From SG8-30 sp963710135 (GTDB taxonomy: Bacteria > Pseudomonadota > Gammaproteobacteria > Steroidobacterales > Steroidobacteraceae), in NCBI GenBank assembly GCA_963710135.1, contig CAVPYY010000006.1, positions 372,001 to 436,000 on the forward strand: DNA of 64,000 nt, in the 5' to 3' direction. The notes below the pieces were generated by a model. That model ran no database searches. It was not told the DNA's origin and saw only the letters and a list, made by a program, of their open reading frames with translations. Below are positions 18,779 to 27,406 of the stretch, piece after piece (the first letter of the stretch is position 1; every line of letters starts with the position of its first letter). Made by a program: the position numbers and the translations under genes.

Positions 18779-19367
18779 ACTGACGCCCCGCGAGCGCATG
18801 CGCCAGCGTGCCGCCATCGACGTACTCGAGCTCGCCGCCGACCGGGACGCCGTGCGCAATGCGCGACGCGCGGATGCCGCGGCGGGTGACCAGTTCGCCG
18901 AGATAGTGCGCGGTGGCCTCGCCCTCGACCGTCGGGTTGGTCGCGAGAATCACTTCACGGACGCCGCCTTCATCGAGCAGGGCCTCGAATCGCGGCACGC
19001 CGAGCTCAGCCGGACCGACTCCATCGAGCGGCGACAGATGTCCCATCAGCACGAAGTACCGGCCGCGGTAGCCGCCCGATTGCTCGACCGCGACGACATC
19101 CGCCGGCGACTCCACCACGCACAGGAGCGCCTCATCGCGGCGCGGCGCGGCACAGATCACGCACAGCTCGCCGTCCGTGAGCATCCGGCAGCGGCTGCAC
19201 TGCACGACCGTCGTGGCCGCCGCCTCCAGGGCTCGGGCCAGCGCGCGGGCGCCTTCGCGGTTGCGCTCGAGCAGCGCGAACGCCATGCGTTGCGCGGACT
19301 TCGGCCCGACGCCCGGCAGGACCCGCAGCGCTTCGATCATGCGTTCCAGTGTCGGGGAATACTTCAA
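18768..19367 (-). CDS. recR: Recombination mediator RecR
   Basis: A 199-residue protein that loads RecA on SSB-coated gaps with RecF and RecO. It has an N-terminal helix-hairpin-helix LPGVGPKSAQRMAF, a four-Cys zinc finger (CSRC...CVIC, about 57-71), and a Toprim domain beginning LLCVVESPADVVAVE. It is the third gene of a dnaX-ybaB-recR operon. Confidence 0.97.
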   Translation of the reverse strand: MKYSPTLERMIEALRVLPGVGPKSAQRMAFALLERNREGARALARALEAAATTVVQCSRCRMLTDGELCVICAAPRRDEALLCVVESPADVVAVEQSGGYRGRYFVLMGHLSPLDGVGPAELGVPRFEALLDEGGVREVILATNPTVEGEATAHYLGELVTRRGIRASRIAHGVPVGGELEYVDGGTLAHALAGRQFIS

Positions 19368-19386
19368 GCGGGCCGGGCGACGGTCT

Positions 19387-19713
19387 TCAGAACGGCATCT
19401 TCAGGCCCGGTGGCAGCGGCAAGCCGCCCATCAGGCCGGACATCTTCTGCTGCGTGGTCTCGGTGGCCTTGCGCGCGGCGTCGTTGCAGGCGGCGGCGAC
19501 CAGATCCTCGAGCATTTCGACGTCTCCGCCGGTCAGGGCAGCCGGGTCGATCTGCACCCGCCGGACCTCGTGCCGGCCGTTCATGGTCACGCGCACCATG
19601 CCGCCGCCCGACTCGCCGGTGACCTCGAGCTGCGCGAGCTCCTCCTGTGCCTTCTGCATGTTCTCCTGCAGCTGCTGCGCCTGGCGCATCAGGGCACCGA
19701 TGTTCTGCTTCAT
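19387..19713 (-). CDS. ybaB: YbaB/EbfC nucleoid-associated protein
   Basis: A 108-residue DNA-binding dimer of the EbfC family. It has an N-terminal coiled coil (QAQQLQENMQKAQEELAQLE, residues about 12-31), then the conserved MVRVTMNGRHEVRRVQIDP core, and a Met/Gly/Pro-rich C-terminus. It sits between dnaX and recR, its near-universal location in this class. Confidence 0.96.
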   Translation of the reverse strand: MKQNIGALMRQAQQLQENMQKAQEELAQLEVTGESGGGMVRVTMNGRHEVRRVQIDPAALTGGDVEMLEDLVAAACNDAARKATETTQQKMSGLMGGLPLPPGLKMPF

Positions 19714-19748
19714 GTGGTCTCCATCAGGGGATTCAGCGAGCCCCGATT

Positions 19749-21347
19749 CTAGCCGACCGGCTTGACCGAGTCGGGCTGGATCACCGCGCCAAAACGATCC
19801 TTGAGCGCCTGCACGGTGGGGTCCTGCTCGATGGCCTGCCGGGCCTGCTCCAGACGCGCCTGCCGGGCCAGCTCCGCAGCCCGCGCCGGGGTGTCGACCG
19901 CATCCTCGGCGACGACGATTTCCAGGCGCACGGGCCGCCCGACCAGTGCCGACACCGCCTTGGCCAGCCGCTCCTCCTGCTGTCGCGTACGCAAGGCCGA
20001 GCCGCGCGCGTCCAGCGTCAGGCGCAGCAGATCACCCTCCAGGGAGCGGAAGCTGAGGTGCGACGCCAGCTGCCGCGCCGCACCCTGCAGCTCCAGACGA
20101 TCGAGAACCGCCTTCCAGTCGGCGAAGTCGGGCAGCGGGTCCGCCGCTCGTCGGGGCGCAGCCGGCGTGTCCTCGGCCGCACGCGGTGCGCGGCGACCGG
20201 CTGCGGAGTCCGCATTGACGGCGCGTGCCGGCGCCGCGCCGGCTCCGGACTGGGTGGGCGCCTCGCCCGGCCGGAAGGCCAGCATGCGCAGCAGCACCAT
20301 CTCGAAGCCGGTCCGCGGATCAGGCGCCAGCGGCAGGTCACGCCGCCCCAGGATCGCGATCTGGTACCACAGCTGCAGGTCCTCGGCCGACAGCCTGTCG
20401 GCAAAGGCGTCGATGTCCTCACGGCCCCAGACCTCGTCGGCGGGCAGGTCGGGCACCGCCGCGCGCAGCGCGATCTTCTGCAGCAGGCTGGCGACCTCGT
20501 CCAGCACCTGCGCGTAGTCGGGCCCGTGCTCGTCCATCTCGGTCACGCAGGCCATCAGGCCCGACGCGTCCTGCGCGGCAAGGCAGCCGAGGATCTGGGC
20601 GACCCGAGTCCGGTCGATCGTGCCCAGCATCAGCCGGGCGTCGGCTTCGCCGACCTGCCCGCCGCCGAATGCCAGCATCTGGTCCAGCAGCGACAGCGCG
20701 TCCCGCACGCTGCCATCCGCGGCCCGCGCCAGCAGCTGGATCGCGCCGGCCTCGAACGCGATCCCTTCGGCGTCGAGAATCATCCGCAGGCGCTCGGCGA
20801 TCAGGGCCGGCGGCAGTCGCTTCAGATTGAACTGCAGGCAGCGCGACAGCACGGTCACCGGCAGTTTCTGCGGATCCGTCGTGGCCAGCAGGAACTTGAC
20901 GTGCGGCGGCGGCTCTTCGAGGGTCTTCAGCAGCGCGTTGAACGAGTGATTGGACAGCATGTGCACCTCGTCGATGAGGTACACCTTGTAGCGGCCGCGG
21001 GTCGGGGCGTACTGCACGTTGTCGAGGAGCTCGCGGGTGTCGTCGACCTTGGTCCGCGACGCCGCGTCCACCTCGATCAGATCGACGAAGCGCCCCTCGT
21101 CGATCTCGCGACAGGCGGCGCACTGGCCGCAAGGCGTGGAACTGACCCCGACCTCGCAGTTCAGCGATTTGGCGAGAATCCGCGCGATCGTCGTCTTGCC
21201 GACGCCGCGCGTGCCGGTGAACAGGAAGGCGTGGTGAACCCGATCCGCGTCCAGCGCGTTGACCAGGGCGCGCAGCACGTGCTCCTGGCCCACGAGTTCG
21301 TCGAAACGCCTGGGCCGCCACTTGCGGGCGAGGACCAGATAGCTCAT
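19749..21347 (-). CDS. dnaX: DNA polymerase III subunit tau (DnaX)
   Basis: The clamp-loader ATPase, here 532 residues from ATG 21347 (MSYLVLARKWRPRRF, the family N-terminus; an in-frame ATG at 21386 would add 13 atypical residues). It has Walker A GTRGVGKTTIARI, the zinc module with CGQCAAC, Walker B IDEVHML and sensor 1 LATTDPQKLP. A low-complexity Ala/Pro/Arg linker (about 360-405) leads to the tau-specific domain. No A-rich slippery heptamer for gamma production is obvious in the linker region. SRP RNA lies just upstream on the same strand. Confidence 0.96.
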   Translation of the reverse strand: MSYLVLARKWRPRRFDELVGQEHVLRALVNALDADRVHHAFLFTGTRGVGKTTIARILAKSLNCEVGVSSTPCGQCAACREIDEGRFVDLIEVDAASRTKVDDTRELLDNVQYAPTRGRYKVYLIDEVHMLSNHSFNALLKTLEEPPPHVKFLLATTDPQKLPVTVLSRCLQFNLKRLPPALIAERLRMILDAEGIAFEAGAIQLLARAADGSVRDALSLLDQMLAFGGGQVGEADARLMLGTIDRTRVAQILGCLAAQDASGLMACVTEMDEHGPDYAQVLDEVASLLQKIALRAAVPDLPADEVWGREDIDAFADRLSAEDLQLWYQIAILGRRDLPLAPDPRTGFEMVLLRMLAFRPGEAPTQSGAGAAPARAVNADSAAGRRAPRAAEDTPAAPRRAADPLPDFADWKAVLDRLELQGAARQLASHLSFRSLEGDLLRLTLDARGSALRTRQQEERLAKAVSALVGRPVRLEIVVAEDAVDTPARAAELARQARLEQARQAIEQDPTVQALKDRFGAVIQPDSVKPVG

Positions 21348-21387
21348 CGGAATCGGCGCATCGTTGGCAGTCCCGTTCAGACGCAAA

Positions 21388-21503
<116 letters not shown>

Positions 21504-21573
21504 ATCGTGACCGTGGGGTTCGACTTCGATGCTTGCCCGCGCCCTGTCGGGCGGGTTTCTCGACCGTCGGGGC

Positions 21574-21602
21574 ATCGTAAGGTTGGGGTCGGGCAGCGTC
21601 AA
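21574..21602 (-). promoter_or_regulatory. Candidate sigma70 promoter for SRP RNA
   Basis: On the minus strand TTGACG (21602-21597) and TACGAT (21579-21574) are spaced by exactly 17 bp. Transcription would begin near 21567, giving a leader of about 64 nt to be removed from the SRP RNA. Inferred from sequence only. Confidence 0.55.
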
Positions 21603-21631
21603 CCGCGCCACCGCCAGCGGCATGATGCAAC

Positions 21632-21659
21632 GGGGACAGTCCCCTGCGGGGACAGTCCC
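21632..21659. repeat. GGGGACAGTCCCC palindrome pair, copy 1
   Basis: Two 13-bp near-palindromes GGGGACAGTCCC(C) are joined by the trinucleotide TGC. This is the first of three copies in the SRP RNA to tRNA-Ser gap; its last base is lost (CCCG rather than CCCC). See copies at 21783 and 21830. Confidence 0.85.
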
Positions 21660-21782
21660 GGCCGCGGGTCGAGGACGACTGTAGGCCTCTTGCGAGCGAC
21701 TTTGGCTTCCGGAGCGAGCAAGGGGCTCTACAGGAGTAGAGAGAGACCCGCGTACTGCCACCGTTCCGCGGTATGCCATAAC

Positions 21783-21811
21783 GGGGACAGTCCCCTGCGG
21801 GGACAGTCCCC
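21783..21811. repeat. GGGGACAGTCCCC palindrome pair, copy 2
   Basis: A complete 29-bp unit: two GGGGACAGTCCCC palindromes joined by TGC, identical in design to copies 1 and 3. The 123 bp between copies 1 and 2 show no gene or RNA that I recognise. Confidence 0.88.
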
Positions 21812-21829
21812 CACCTCGGTGCCGCATCA

Positions 21830-21858
21830 GGGGACAGTCCCCTGCGGGGACAGTCCCC
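21830..21858. repeat. GGGGACAGTCCCC palindrome pair, copy 3
   Basis: A complete 29-bp unit only 18 bp from copy 2 and in the same orientation. It lies about 17 bp beyond the tRNA-Ser terminator. The arrangement resembles REP-type elements, but no transposase gene is in the window. Confidence 0.88.
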
Positions 21859-21874
21859 GCGGCGCAGGCCCCGG

Positions 21875-21903
21875 AACGAAAACAGGCCCCTGGACGGGGC
21901 CTG
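21875..21903 (-). terminator. Rho-independent terminator of tRNA-Ser
   Basis: On the minus strand the stem CAGGCCCC / GGGGCCTG with a GTCCA loop (21903-21883) is followed by TTTTCGTT (21882-21875). It begins 12 bp after the tRNA 3' end. Confidence 0.8.
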
Positions 21904-21914
21904 ACAGCCAGCAT

Positions 21915-22006
21915 TGGCGGAGAGGGTGGGATTCGAACCCACGAATACCTGTGAGGGTATTACTGGAATTCCAGTCCAGCGCCTTCGACCACTCGGCCAC
22001 CTCTCC
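21915..22006 (-). tRNA. tRNA-Ser(GGA)
   Basis: A 92-nt cloverleaf with the long variable arm of a class II tRNA. The acceptor stem GGAGAGG pairs with CCTCTCC, the anticodon loop is CTGGAAT (anticodon GGA, reading UCC/UCU), the T-loop is GGTTCGAATCC, and the 3' CCA is encoded. It is transcribed toward the repeat cluster and SRP RNA. Confidence 0.97.
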
Positions 22007-22024
22007 GGGTCGCGAGGGGGCGCA

Positions 22025-22053
22025 AGCGTACTTGAGGGCCGGGGAACCGGCAA
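22025..22053 (-). promoter_or_regulatory. Candidate sigma70 promoter of tRNA-Ser
   Basis: On the minus strand TTGCCG (22053-22048) and TACGCT (22030-22025) are spaced by 17 bp, with the tRNA 5' end 18 bp beyond the -10 element. Sequence inference only. Confidence 0.45.
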
Positions 22054-22059
22054 CCGCGC

Positions 22060-22320
22060 TCAGCCTGCCGGGGGGGTCTCGGTGCGGTACTTGGGCGGCG
22101 CGTCGAGGCAGCGGCCGTCGCTCGGCGCGGCAACCGCCGTGGCCGCCGGTATCTTCAGCGCACTGCGGGTATTGGGAAAGTCGAGCCCGTCCGGCACGCC
22201 GAGCGGGGCGACTTCCTGCGCGCTCTGGTAGGCCTGCTGTTCCCCGCAATCCTCGAAGGTCGGGGCGAACGCCTTGCAGCCGCTGAGCAGCGCCACGACC
22301 AGCACCAGTGAATATCTCAT
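22060..22320 (-). CDS. Short BamC-like lipoprotein
   Basis: An 86-residue lipoprotein starting MRYSLVLVV at ATG 22320, with lipobox LLSGC (Cys15). The mature part contains YQSAQEVAPLGVPDGLDFPN, which resembles the unstructured N-terminal lasso of BamC (Tyr, then Pro-Leu, Pro-x-Gly-Leu and Pro), the segment that binds BamD. The two folded helix-grip domains of BamC are absent. It follows dapA on the same strand, where bamC (nlpB) sits in E. coli. The BamC assignment is an inference from motif and synteny; it may be a distinct short lipoprotein family. Confidence 0.7.
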   Translation of the reverse strand: MRYSLVLVVALLSGCKAFAPTFEDCGEQQAYQSAQEVAPLGVPDGLDFPNTRSALKIPAATAVAAPSDGRCLDAPPKYRTETPPAG

Positions 22321-22331
22321 ATGCCTTCGAG

Positions 22332-23207
22332 TCACAACAGCCCCGCTCGTTCCAACGCTGACAGCACGGCGCCTTGATGCGGCGCCGCCAGCGGGGTCAA
22401 TGGTAACCTGATTCCCGCGGGAATCAGCCCCATTCTCGCCAGGGCCCACTTGACCGGAATCGGGTTCGCCTCCAGGAACAGCGCGGAGTGCAGCGGCTTG
22501 AGTCGCTGGTCGACTTGCAGCGCAGCGGCCGCGTCGCCTTCCAGCGCCGCCTCGCACAGCTGGTGGACCAGGGCCGGCGCGACATTGCCATTGACCGAGA
22601 TGACCCCCTGCGCGCCCGCCAGCATCAGTTCCCGTGCCGTCGGATCATCGCCGGAGAACAGCAGGAAATCGTCGCCACAGCGCTCGATGATCTCGCGCCC
22701 CCGGGCGATGTTGCCCGTGGCCTCCTTGACCCCGACGACGCGCGGATGCTCCGCGATCCGCTGCACCGTCTCCGGCAGCAGGTCGCAGGCGGTCCGGGAG
22801 GGCACGTTATAGAGAATCACCGGCACGCTGCTGGCCTCGGCGGCCGCGACGTAGTGCCTGACCAGGCCATCCTGGGTCGGCTTGTTGTAGTACGGGGTGA
22901 CGATGAGCACTCCGTCCACGCCGATCTCGCTCGCACTGCGCGTTCGCTCGATCGTGGTCGCGGTCGAGTTCGTGCCGGTGCCGGCGATCACCTGCAACCG
23001 GCCGCCCACGCGGGCCACCGCCCGGCGCAGCAGTTCCTCCGTTTCGGCCGCCGTGACCGTGGGCGACTCACCGGTGGTGCCCGCCACGACCACCCCATCG
23101 GTGCCCTGCCCCGCATGCCAGTCCAGCAGGGACTCGAACGCCTGGTAGTCGATCTCGCCGGACTCGCCCATCGGCGTGACCAGCGCAACGATACTGCCGC
23201 GAAACAT
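22332..23207 (-). CDS. dapA: 4-hydroxy-tetrahydrodipicolinate synthase
   Basis: A 291-residue class I aldolase that condenses pyruvate with aspartate semialdehyde in lysine/diaminopimelate synthesis. The Schiff-base Lys161 lies in GVKEATGN, the catalytic Tyr133 in ILYNVPSRT, and GTTGESPT (about 43-50) is the pyruvate-binding loop. ATG 23207 gives the canonical MFRGSIVALVTPM start. It is divergent from gcvR-bcp, as in E. coli. Confidence 0.97.
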   Translation of the reverse strand: MFRGSIVALVTPMGESGEIDYQAFESLLDWHAGQGTDGVVVAGTTGESPTVTAAETEELLRRAVARVGGRLQVIAGTGTNSTATTIERTRSASEIGVDGVLIVTPYYNKPTQDGLVRHYVAAAEASSVPVILYNVPSRTACDLLPETVQRIAEHPRVVGVKEATGNIARGREIIERCGDDFLLFSGDDPTARELMLAGAQGVISVNGNVAPALVHQLCEAALEGDAAAALQVDQRLKPLHSALFLEANPIPVKWALARMGLIPAGIRLPLTPLAAPHQGAVLSALERAGLL

Positions 23208-23337
23208 GCTCTGGGCCGGCCTCGATGAGAGAGGATCGCGATCCTACTGTCCGCTCGGGCGGCCACGCAAGCTGTCGCGAAGTTCCCTGACCGCGCAGAT
23301 ACCGGTAAACTTCGGTCATGTCCCCGACCGGCTCCCC

Positions 23338-23868
23338 ATGAAGCAGCACCTCGCGATCCTGGCGATCGGCAGCGACCGGATTGGGCTGGTCCACGACCTC
23401 AGCAAGACAATCGCGGACTGCGGCGGCAGCATCAGCGAGAGCCGCATGACCGCGCTCGGCTCCGAGTTTGCGGTGCTCGTGCTGGTGGCCGGCAACTGGC
23501 ACGCCGTCGCCCGTATCGAGACCGAGCTGAAGAAGATGGCGGAGACCGCGGGCATCACCCTGCAGGTTCGTCGCACCGAGCCGCGCGCCGCCCAGGAGGA
23601 CCGGGTTCCCTACTCGGTCGACGTCGTGTGCCTCGACCAGACGGGAATCGTCTCGGCGCTGTCCGGCTTCTTCGCTGCGCGCGGCATCGACCTGACGGAG
23701 ATGTCCACCCGCAGCTACGCCGCGGCGCACACCGGCGCCCCGATGTTCGGCGTGTACATGGTGGTCAGCGTTCCCTCATCGGTGCATCTCGGCGCCATGC
23801 GCGAGGAATTCATGGATCTGTGCGACCACTTGAACCTGGATGCCATCCTGGAACCCGTCAAGAACTAG
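23338..23868 (+). CDS. gcvR: Glycine cleavage system repressor GcvR (double ACT domain)
   Basis: A 176-residue protein starting MKQHLAILAIG with two ACT domains, residues about 5-80 and 90-170; each begins with the typical strand followed by a DRIGLVHDLS or DQTGIVSALSG turn. GcvR binds glycine and holds GcvA as a repressor. Assignment is based on the double-ACT layout and the dapA-gcvR-bcp neighbourhood. No gcvA or gcvTHP is in the window. Confidence 0.9.
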   Translation: MKQHLAILAIGSDRIGLVHDLSKTIADCGGSISESRMTALGSEFAVLVLVAGNWHAVARIETELKKMAETAGITLQVRRTEPRAAQEDRVPYSVDVVCLDQTGIVSALSGFFAARGIDLTEMSTRSYAAAHTGAPMFGVYMVVSVPSSVHLGAMREEFMDLCDHLNLDAILEPVKN

Positions 23869-23893
23869 TCCGCCCCCGGAGGGCCAACGAGGC

Positions 23894-24358
23894 ATGAGCA
23901 AGGCGATCGAAGGCAAGAAGTCCCCCGCATTCACGCTGCCGTCCACCGGCGGAACGTTCCGCTCGCGGGACGTGCTGGGCAAGAGTCTGGTGCTGTACTT
24001 CTATCCGCGTGACAACACGCCGGGCTGCACCCGTGAGGGTGAGGCCTTCGGCAAGCTTCACGGCCGATTTGAGCGCGCCGACACCGTGATCCTCGGCGTC
24101 TCGACCGACACACTGGCCTCGCATGAGAAGTTCAAGGCCAAGATGAAGTTTCCCTTCGAGCTGGGCTCGGACGAAGACCACAAGGTCGCCGAGCTGTTTG
24201 CCGTATGGAAGGAGAAGAACATGTACGGCAAGAAGGTCATGGGCATCGAGCGCTCGACCTTCCTGATCGACGCCCAGGGGGTGCTGCGCCGCGAGTGGCG
24301 CAAGGTGAAGGTGGACGGCCATGCCGAAGAGGTCCTGAAAGCGGTCCAGTCACTGTGA
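23894..24358 (+). CDS. bcp: Thioredoxin-dependent peroxiredoxin, Bcp/PrxQ type
   Basis: A 154-residue peroxide reductase. The peroxidatic Cys lies in PRDNTPGCT. The resolving Cys usually found five residues later in E. coli Bcp is absent (REGEAF follows), so this is a one-Cys variant or uses a different partner thiol. The start at 23894 follows an ACGAGG ribosome binding site; GcvR ends 25 bp before it. Confidence 0.95.
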   Translation: MSKAIEGKKSPAFTLPSTGGTFRSRDVLGKSLVLYFYPRDNTPGCTREGEAFGKLHGRFERADTVILGVSTDTLASHEKFKAKMKFPFELGSDEDHKVAELFAVWKEKNMYGKKVMGIERSTFLIDAQGVLRREWRKVKVDGHAEEVLKAVQSL

Positions 24359-24371
24359 CCGGGCACCTGCC

Positions 24372-25790
24372 GTGACGGCCGCGCTGCAGCCCGAAGAGCG
24401 CCGGGCCTTCGTGCTCGACACCAACGTGCTGATGCACGATCCGGCCGCGATTTTCCGCTTCGAGGAACACGACATCCACCTGCCGATGATCGTGCTCGAG
24501 GAGCTCGACGCCGGCAAGAAGGGACTCTCGGAATCCGCCCGCAACGTCCGCCAGGTCAGCCGTTTCCTCGACGAGCTGATGGCGAACGCCACCAAGGAGC
24601 AGATCGACCGCGGGCTGGAGCTGCCCTCCGGGCGCTCGGGCAACCACGGCAAGCGCCCGCCCAGCGGCCATCTGTTCTTTCAGACCCGGCGGCTCGACAC
24701 CGGCCTGCCCGATACCCTGCCGGGTCACGGCGCGGACAACTCGATCCTCGGCTACACGCTCGCCCTGCAGCGCGAACTGCCGGATTCGCACGTCACGCTG
24801 GTGTCCAAGGACATCAACCTGCGCATCAAGGCGGCGATTCTCGGCGTGCATGCGGAGGACTACTACAGCGACCGGACCATCGAGGACGCCGACCTGCTGT
24901 TTTCGGGATCGGCGCTGCTGCCGGCCGACTTCTGGGAAACACACGGCAGCGAGATGCAGTCCTGGCAGGACCAGGCGCGGACCTTCTACAAGGTGCGCGG
25001 CCCGCTGGTGGCCGGATGGAAGGTCAACCAGTTCGTGCACGAGGCTGGCGACGACGGCTTCGAAGCGATCGTACGAGCGCTCGACGCCGACTCGGCGACG
25101 CTCGAACTGACGCAGGACTATCGCGGCGAGCGGCACTCGGTGTGGGGCATCAGTGCGCGCAATCGCGAGCAGAATCTTGCGCTCAACCTGCTACTCGATC
25201 CCGAGATCGACTTCGTGACGGTGCTCGGGCCTGCCGGCACGGGCAAGACGCTGCTGACGCTGGCTGCCGGGCTGCTGCAGACGCTGGAGAGCAATCGCTT
25301 CACCGAGATCCTGATGACCCGGGTCACGGTGCCGCTGGGCGAGGACATCGGGTTCCTGCCGGGCACCGAGGAAGAGAAGATGGAGCCCTGGATGGGCGCG
25401 CTGATGGACAATCTGGAGGTGCTGACCCAGGGCCACGAGGGCGGCAGCTGGGGTCGGGCCGCCACCCAGGACCTGCTGCGCAACCGCATCAAGATCCGCT
25501 CTTTGAACTTCATGCGCGGCCGGACCTTCCTGAACCGGTTCCTGATCCTCGACGAGGCGCAGAACCTGACGCCGAAGCAGATGAAGGCGCTGGTGACCCG
25601 CGCGGGACCGGGCACCAAGATCGTGTGCCTCGGCAACATCGCCCAGATCGACACACCCTACCTCACGGAAACGACCTGCGGGCTGACCTACGTGGTCAAT
25701 CGCTTCTGCGGCTGGGCCCACGCCGGACACATTACGCTGGTGCGCGGCGAACGCTCGCGCCTGGCGGATTACGCCTCCGAGATGCTCTGA
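24372..25790 (+). CDS. PhoH-family protein with N-terminal PIN domain
   Basis: A 472-residue protein with an N-terminal PIN ribonuclease-like domain (about 15-150: FVLDTNVLMHD, GADNSILGYTL and SKDINLRIKA carry its acidic residues) fused to a PhoH ATPase with Walker A GPAGTGKT (about 286-293) and DEAQNLTP. PIN-PhoH proteins are RNA helicase/RNase-like. The start is a GTG at 24372, 13 bp after bcp, so the genes are probably co-transcribed. Physiological role is not established. Confidence 0.93.
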   Translation: MTAALQPEERRAFVLDTNVLMHDPAAIFRFEEHDIHLPMIVLEELDAGKKGLSESARNVRQVSRFLDELMANATKEQIDRGLELPSGRSGNHGKRPPSGHLFFQTRRLDTGLPDTLPGHGADNSILGYTLALQRELPDSHVTLVSKDINLRIKAAILGVHAEDYYSDRTIEDADLLFSGSALLPADFWETHGSEMQSWQDQARTFYKVRGPLVAGWKVNQFVHEAGDDGFEAIVRALDADSATLELTQDYRGERHSVWGISARNREQNLALNLLLDPEIDFVTVLGPAGTGKTLLTLAAGLLQTLESNRFTEILMTRVTVPLGEDIGFLPGTEEEKMEPWMGALMDNLEVLTQGHEGGSWGRAATQDLLRNRIKIRSLNFMRGRTFLNRFLILDEAQNLTPKQMKALVTRAGPGTKIVCLGNIAQIDTPYLTETTCGLTYVVNRFCGWAHAGHITLVRGERSRLADYASEML

Positions 25791-25835
25791 TGACGCCTGC
25801 CGGCCGTGCGAACTCTTGGTGCCGGCCGCGGTCTC

Positions 25836-27372
25836 ATGCCCGATAAGCGGACGGTAGCACCATTCATGCGTGGCACACTCGCGGTCCTGTTGACTGCCTC
25901 ACTGCTGACGGCCGGGCCTAGCCTGGCCCAGGACGCGCGTGGCACCGAACTGCCGGACATCGGCAATCCCGCCAGCACGACGCTGTCGCTGGCGGACGAG
26001 TACAAGATCGGCATGATGATCGTGCGCGGGTTGCGCGACTCGGGCCAGATCGTCGAAGACCCAGAAGTCAACGAATACATCCAGTCGCTCGGCATGCGCC
26101 TGGCCAGCCACGCTCACGAGGGCGGGCACCGCTTCAGCTTCTTCGTGGTCAAGGATTCCGGGATCAATGCCTTCGCACTGCCCGGCGGCTTTATCGGCGT
26201 CAACGCTGGCCTGGTCACCGCCACGGTATCGGAGAGCGAGCTGGCGGGCGTTCTGGCGCACGAGATTGCCCACGTCACCCAGCGGCACATCGCCCGTTCC
26301 ATCCAGAATGCCGGCCGCAGCAGCATGGCCTCCGCGGCTGCGGTCCTTGCGGCCATTCTCATCGGCGCCACCACCGGCATGCCCGGCGACGCCTTGCTCG
26401 GCACCATCACGGCCGCCCAGGGGCTCGCGATCCAGAACCAGATCAGCTTTACACGCAGCAACGAGTCCGAGGCGGACCGGGTCGGAATCGGCTTCCTGGC
26501 GTCTGCCGGTTTCGATCCGATGGCCATGCCGGCGTTCTTCTGGACGCTGCAGCAGCGCTCGGGCAGCGCGGGCAGCTCCATTCCTGACCCTGCTGCGTAC
26601 CCATCCGGTCACGACCGAGCGCATCGCCGAGACCCGCGACCGCGCCGAGCAGATCGGCGGCCGAACCGTGGCAGACAGCACCGGCTACGGGCTCATCCGC
26701 GAGCGCCTGCGCGTCCAGTCCTTGCCGGCGGAGACGCGCTTCCAGGACCTCTACCAGGACGCCACGAATGTCGACACGCCCTCCAGCGACGCCCGGCGCT
26801 ACGGCCGGGCCCTGGCCCAGCTGCGGGCCGGCGAGGCCGGCGAGGCCGAACGCATCCTGCGCGACCTGGTGGAGCGCTATCCGTCGGTCACGCTCTACCA
26901 CGCGGCGCTGGGACAGGCCGAGCTGGCCGCGGGCGACGTGGCGGGATCGCGGCGCACCCTGGAGCACGCGCTCTCGCTGTTTCCTCGGAATGTGCCGGTG
27001 ACCGTGCGCTATGCCGAAACGCTGATGCAGGACGGCGATCCCGCCCTCGCGCACCGCATCCTGCTGGACCTGTTCAACAATGTCCCGCCGACCCCCGACC
27101 AGGCCCGGTTCATCGCACTGGTGGCGAGCGCCGCGGGCGACACCGCCGACGCCTACTACTACATGTCCGAATTCCACGTCATGGGCGGCGACCTCGGGCT
27201 CGCCATCGACCAGCTGCGCCTGGCGCTGGCCGTTCCGGACTTGACGTCGGTACAACGGCAGCGATTCGAAGCGCGCAAGACCCAGCTGGAGGAGTACCTG
27301 CCGAAGGGCAGCCGCGCGCGCGAGGTCGCCGCGCCGTCAACGCCGCAGGATCCGGGGAACTCGACAGGTTAG
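25836..27372 (+). CDS. BepA-like M48 metalloprotease with TPR repeats, single frameshift near 26580
   Basis: About 511 residues from ATG 25836 once one indel is corrected (ATG 25866 also fits a signal peptide). The protease core has HEIAH (about 142-146) and the downstream SNESEADRVG with the third zinc ligand. Homology in the first frame ends around GSAGSS; it resumes in the +1 frame with FLTLLRTHPVTTERI, a motif normal for this family, and continues through TPR repeats to 27372. In E. coli BepA helps LptD assembly and degrades stalled outer-membrane proteins. It precedes mlaA by 34 bp. Confidence 0.85.
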
Positions 27373-27406
27373 TATTGGCCGCCGTTGGGTGGAACAGCTC
27401 CCTTTC

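Noticed and set aside
19749..21347. dnaX internal frameshift site for gamma
   Set aside because: No A-rich slippery heptamer or strong stem was seen in the region where E. coli has one.
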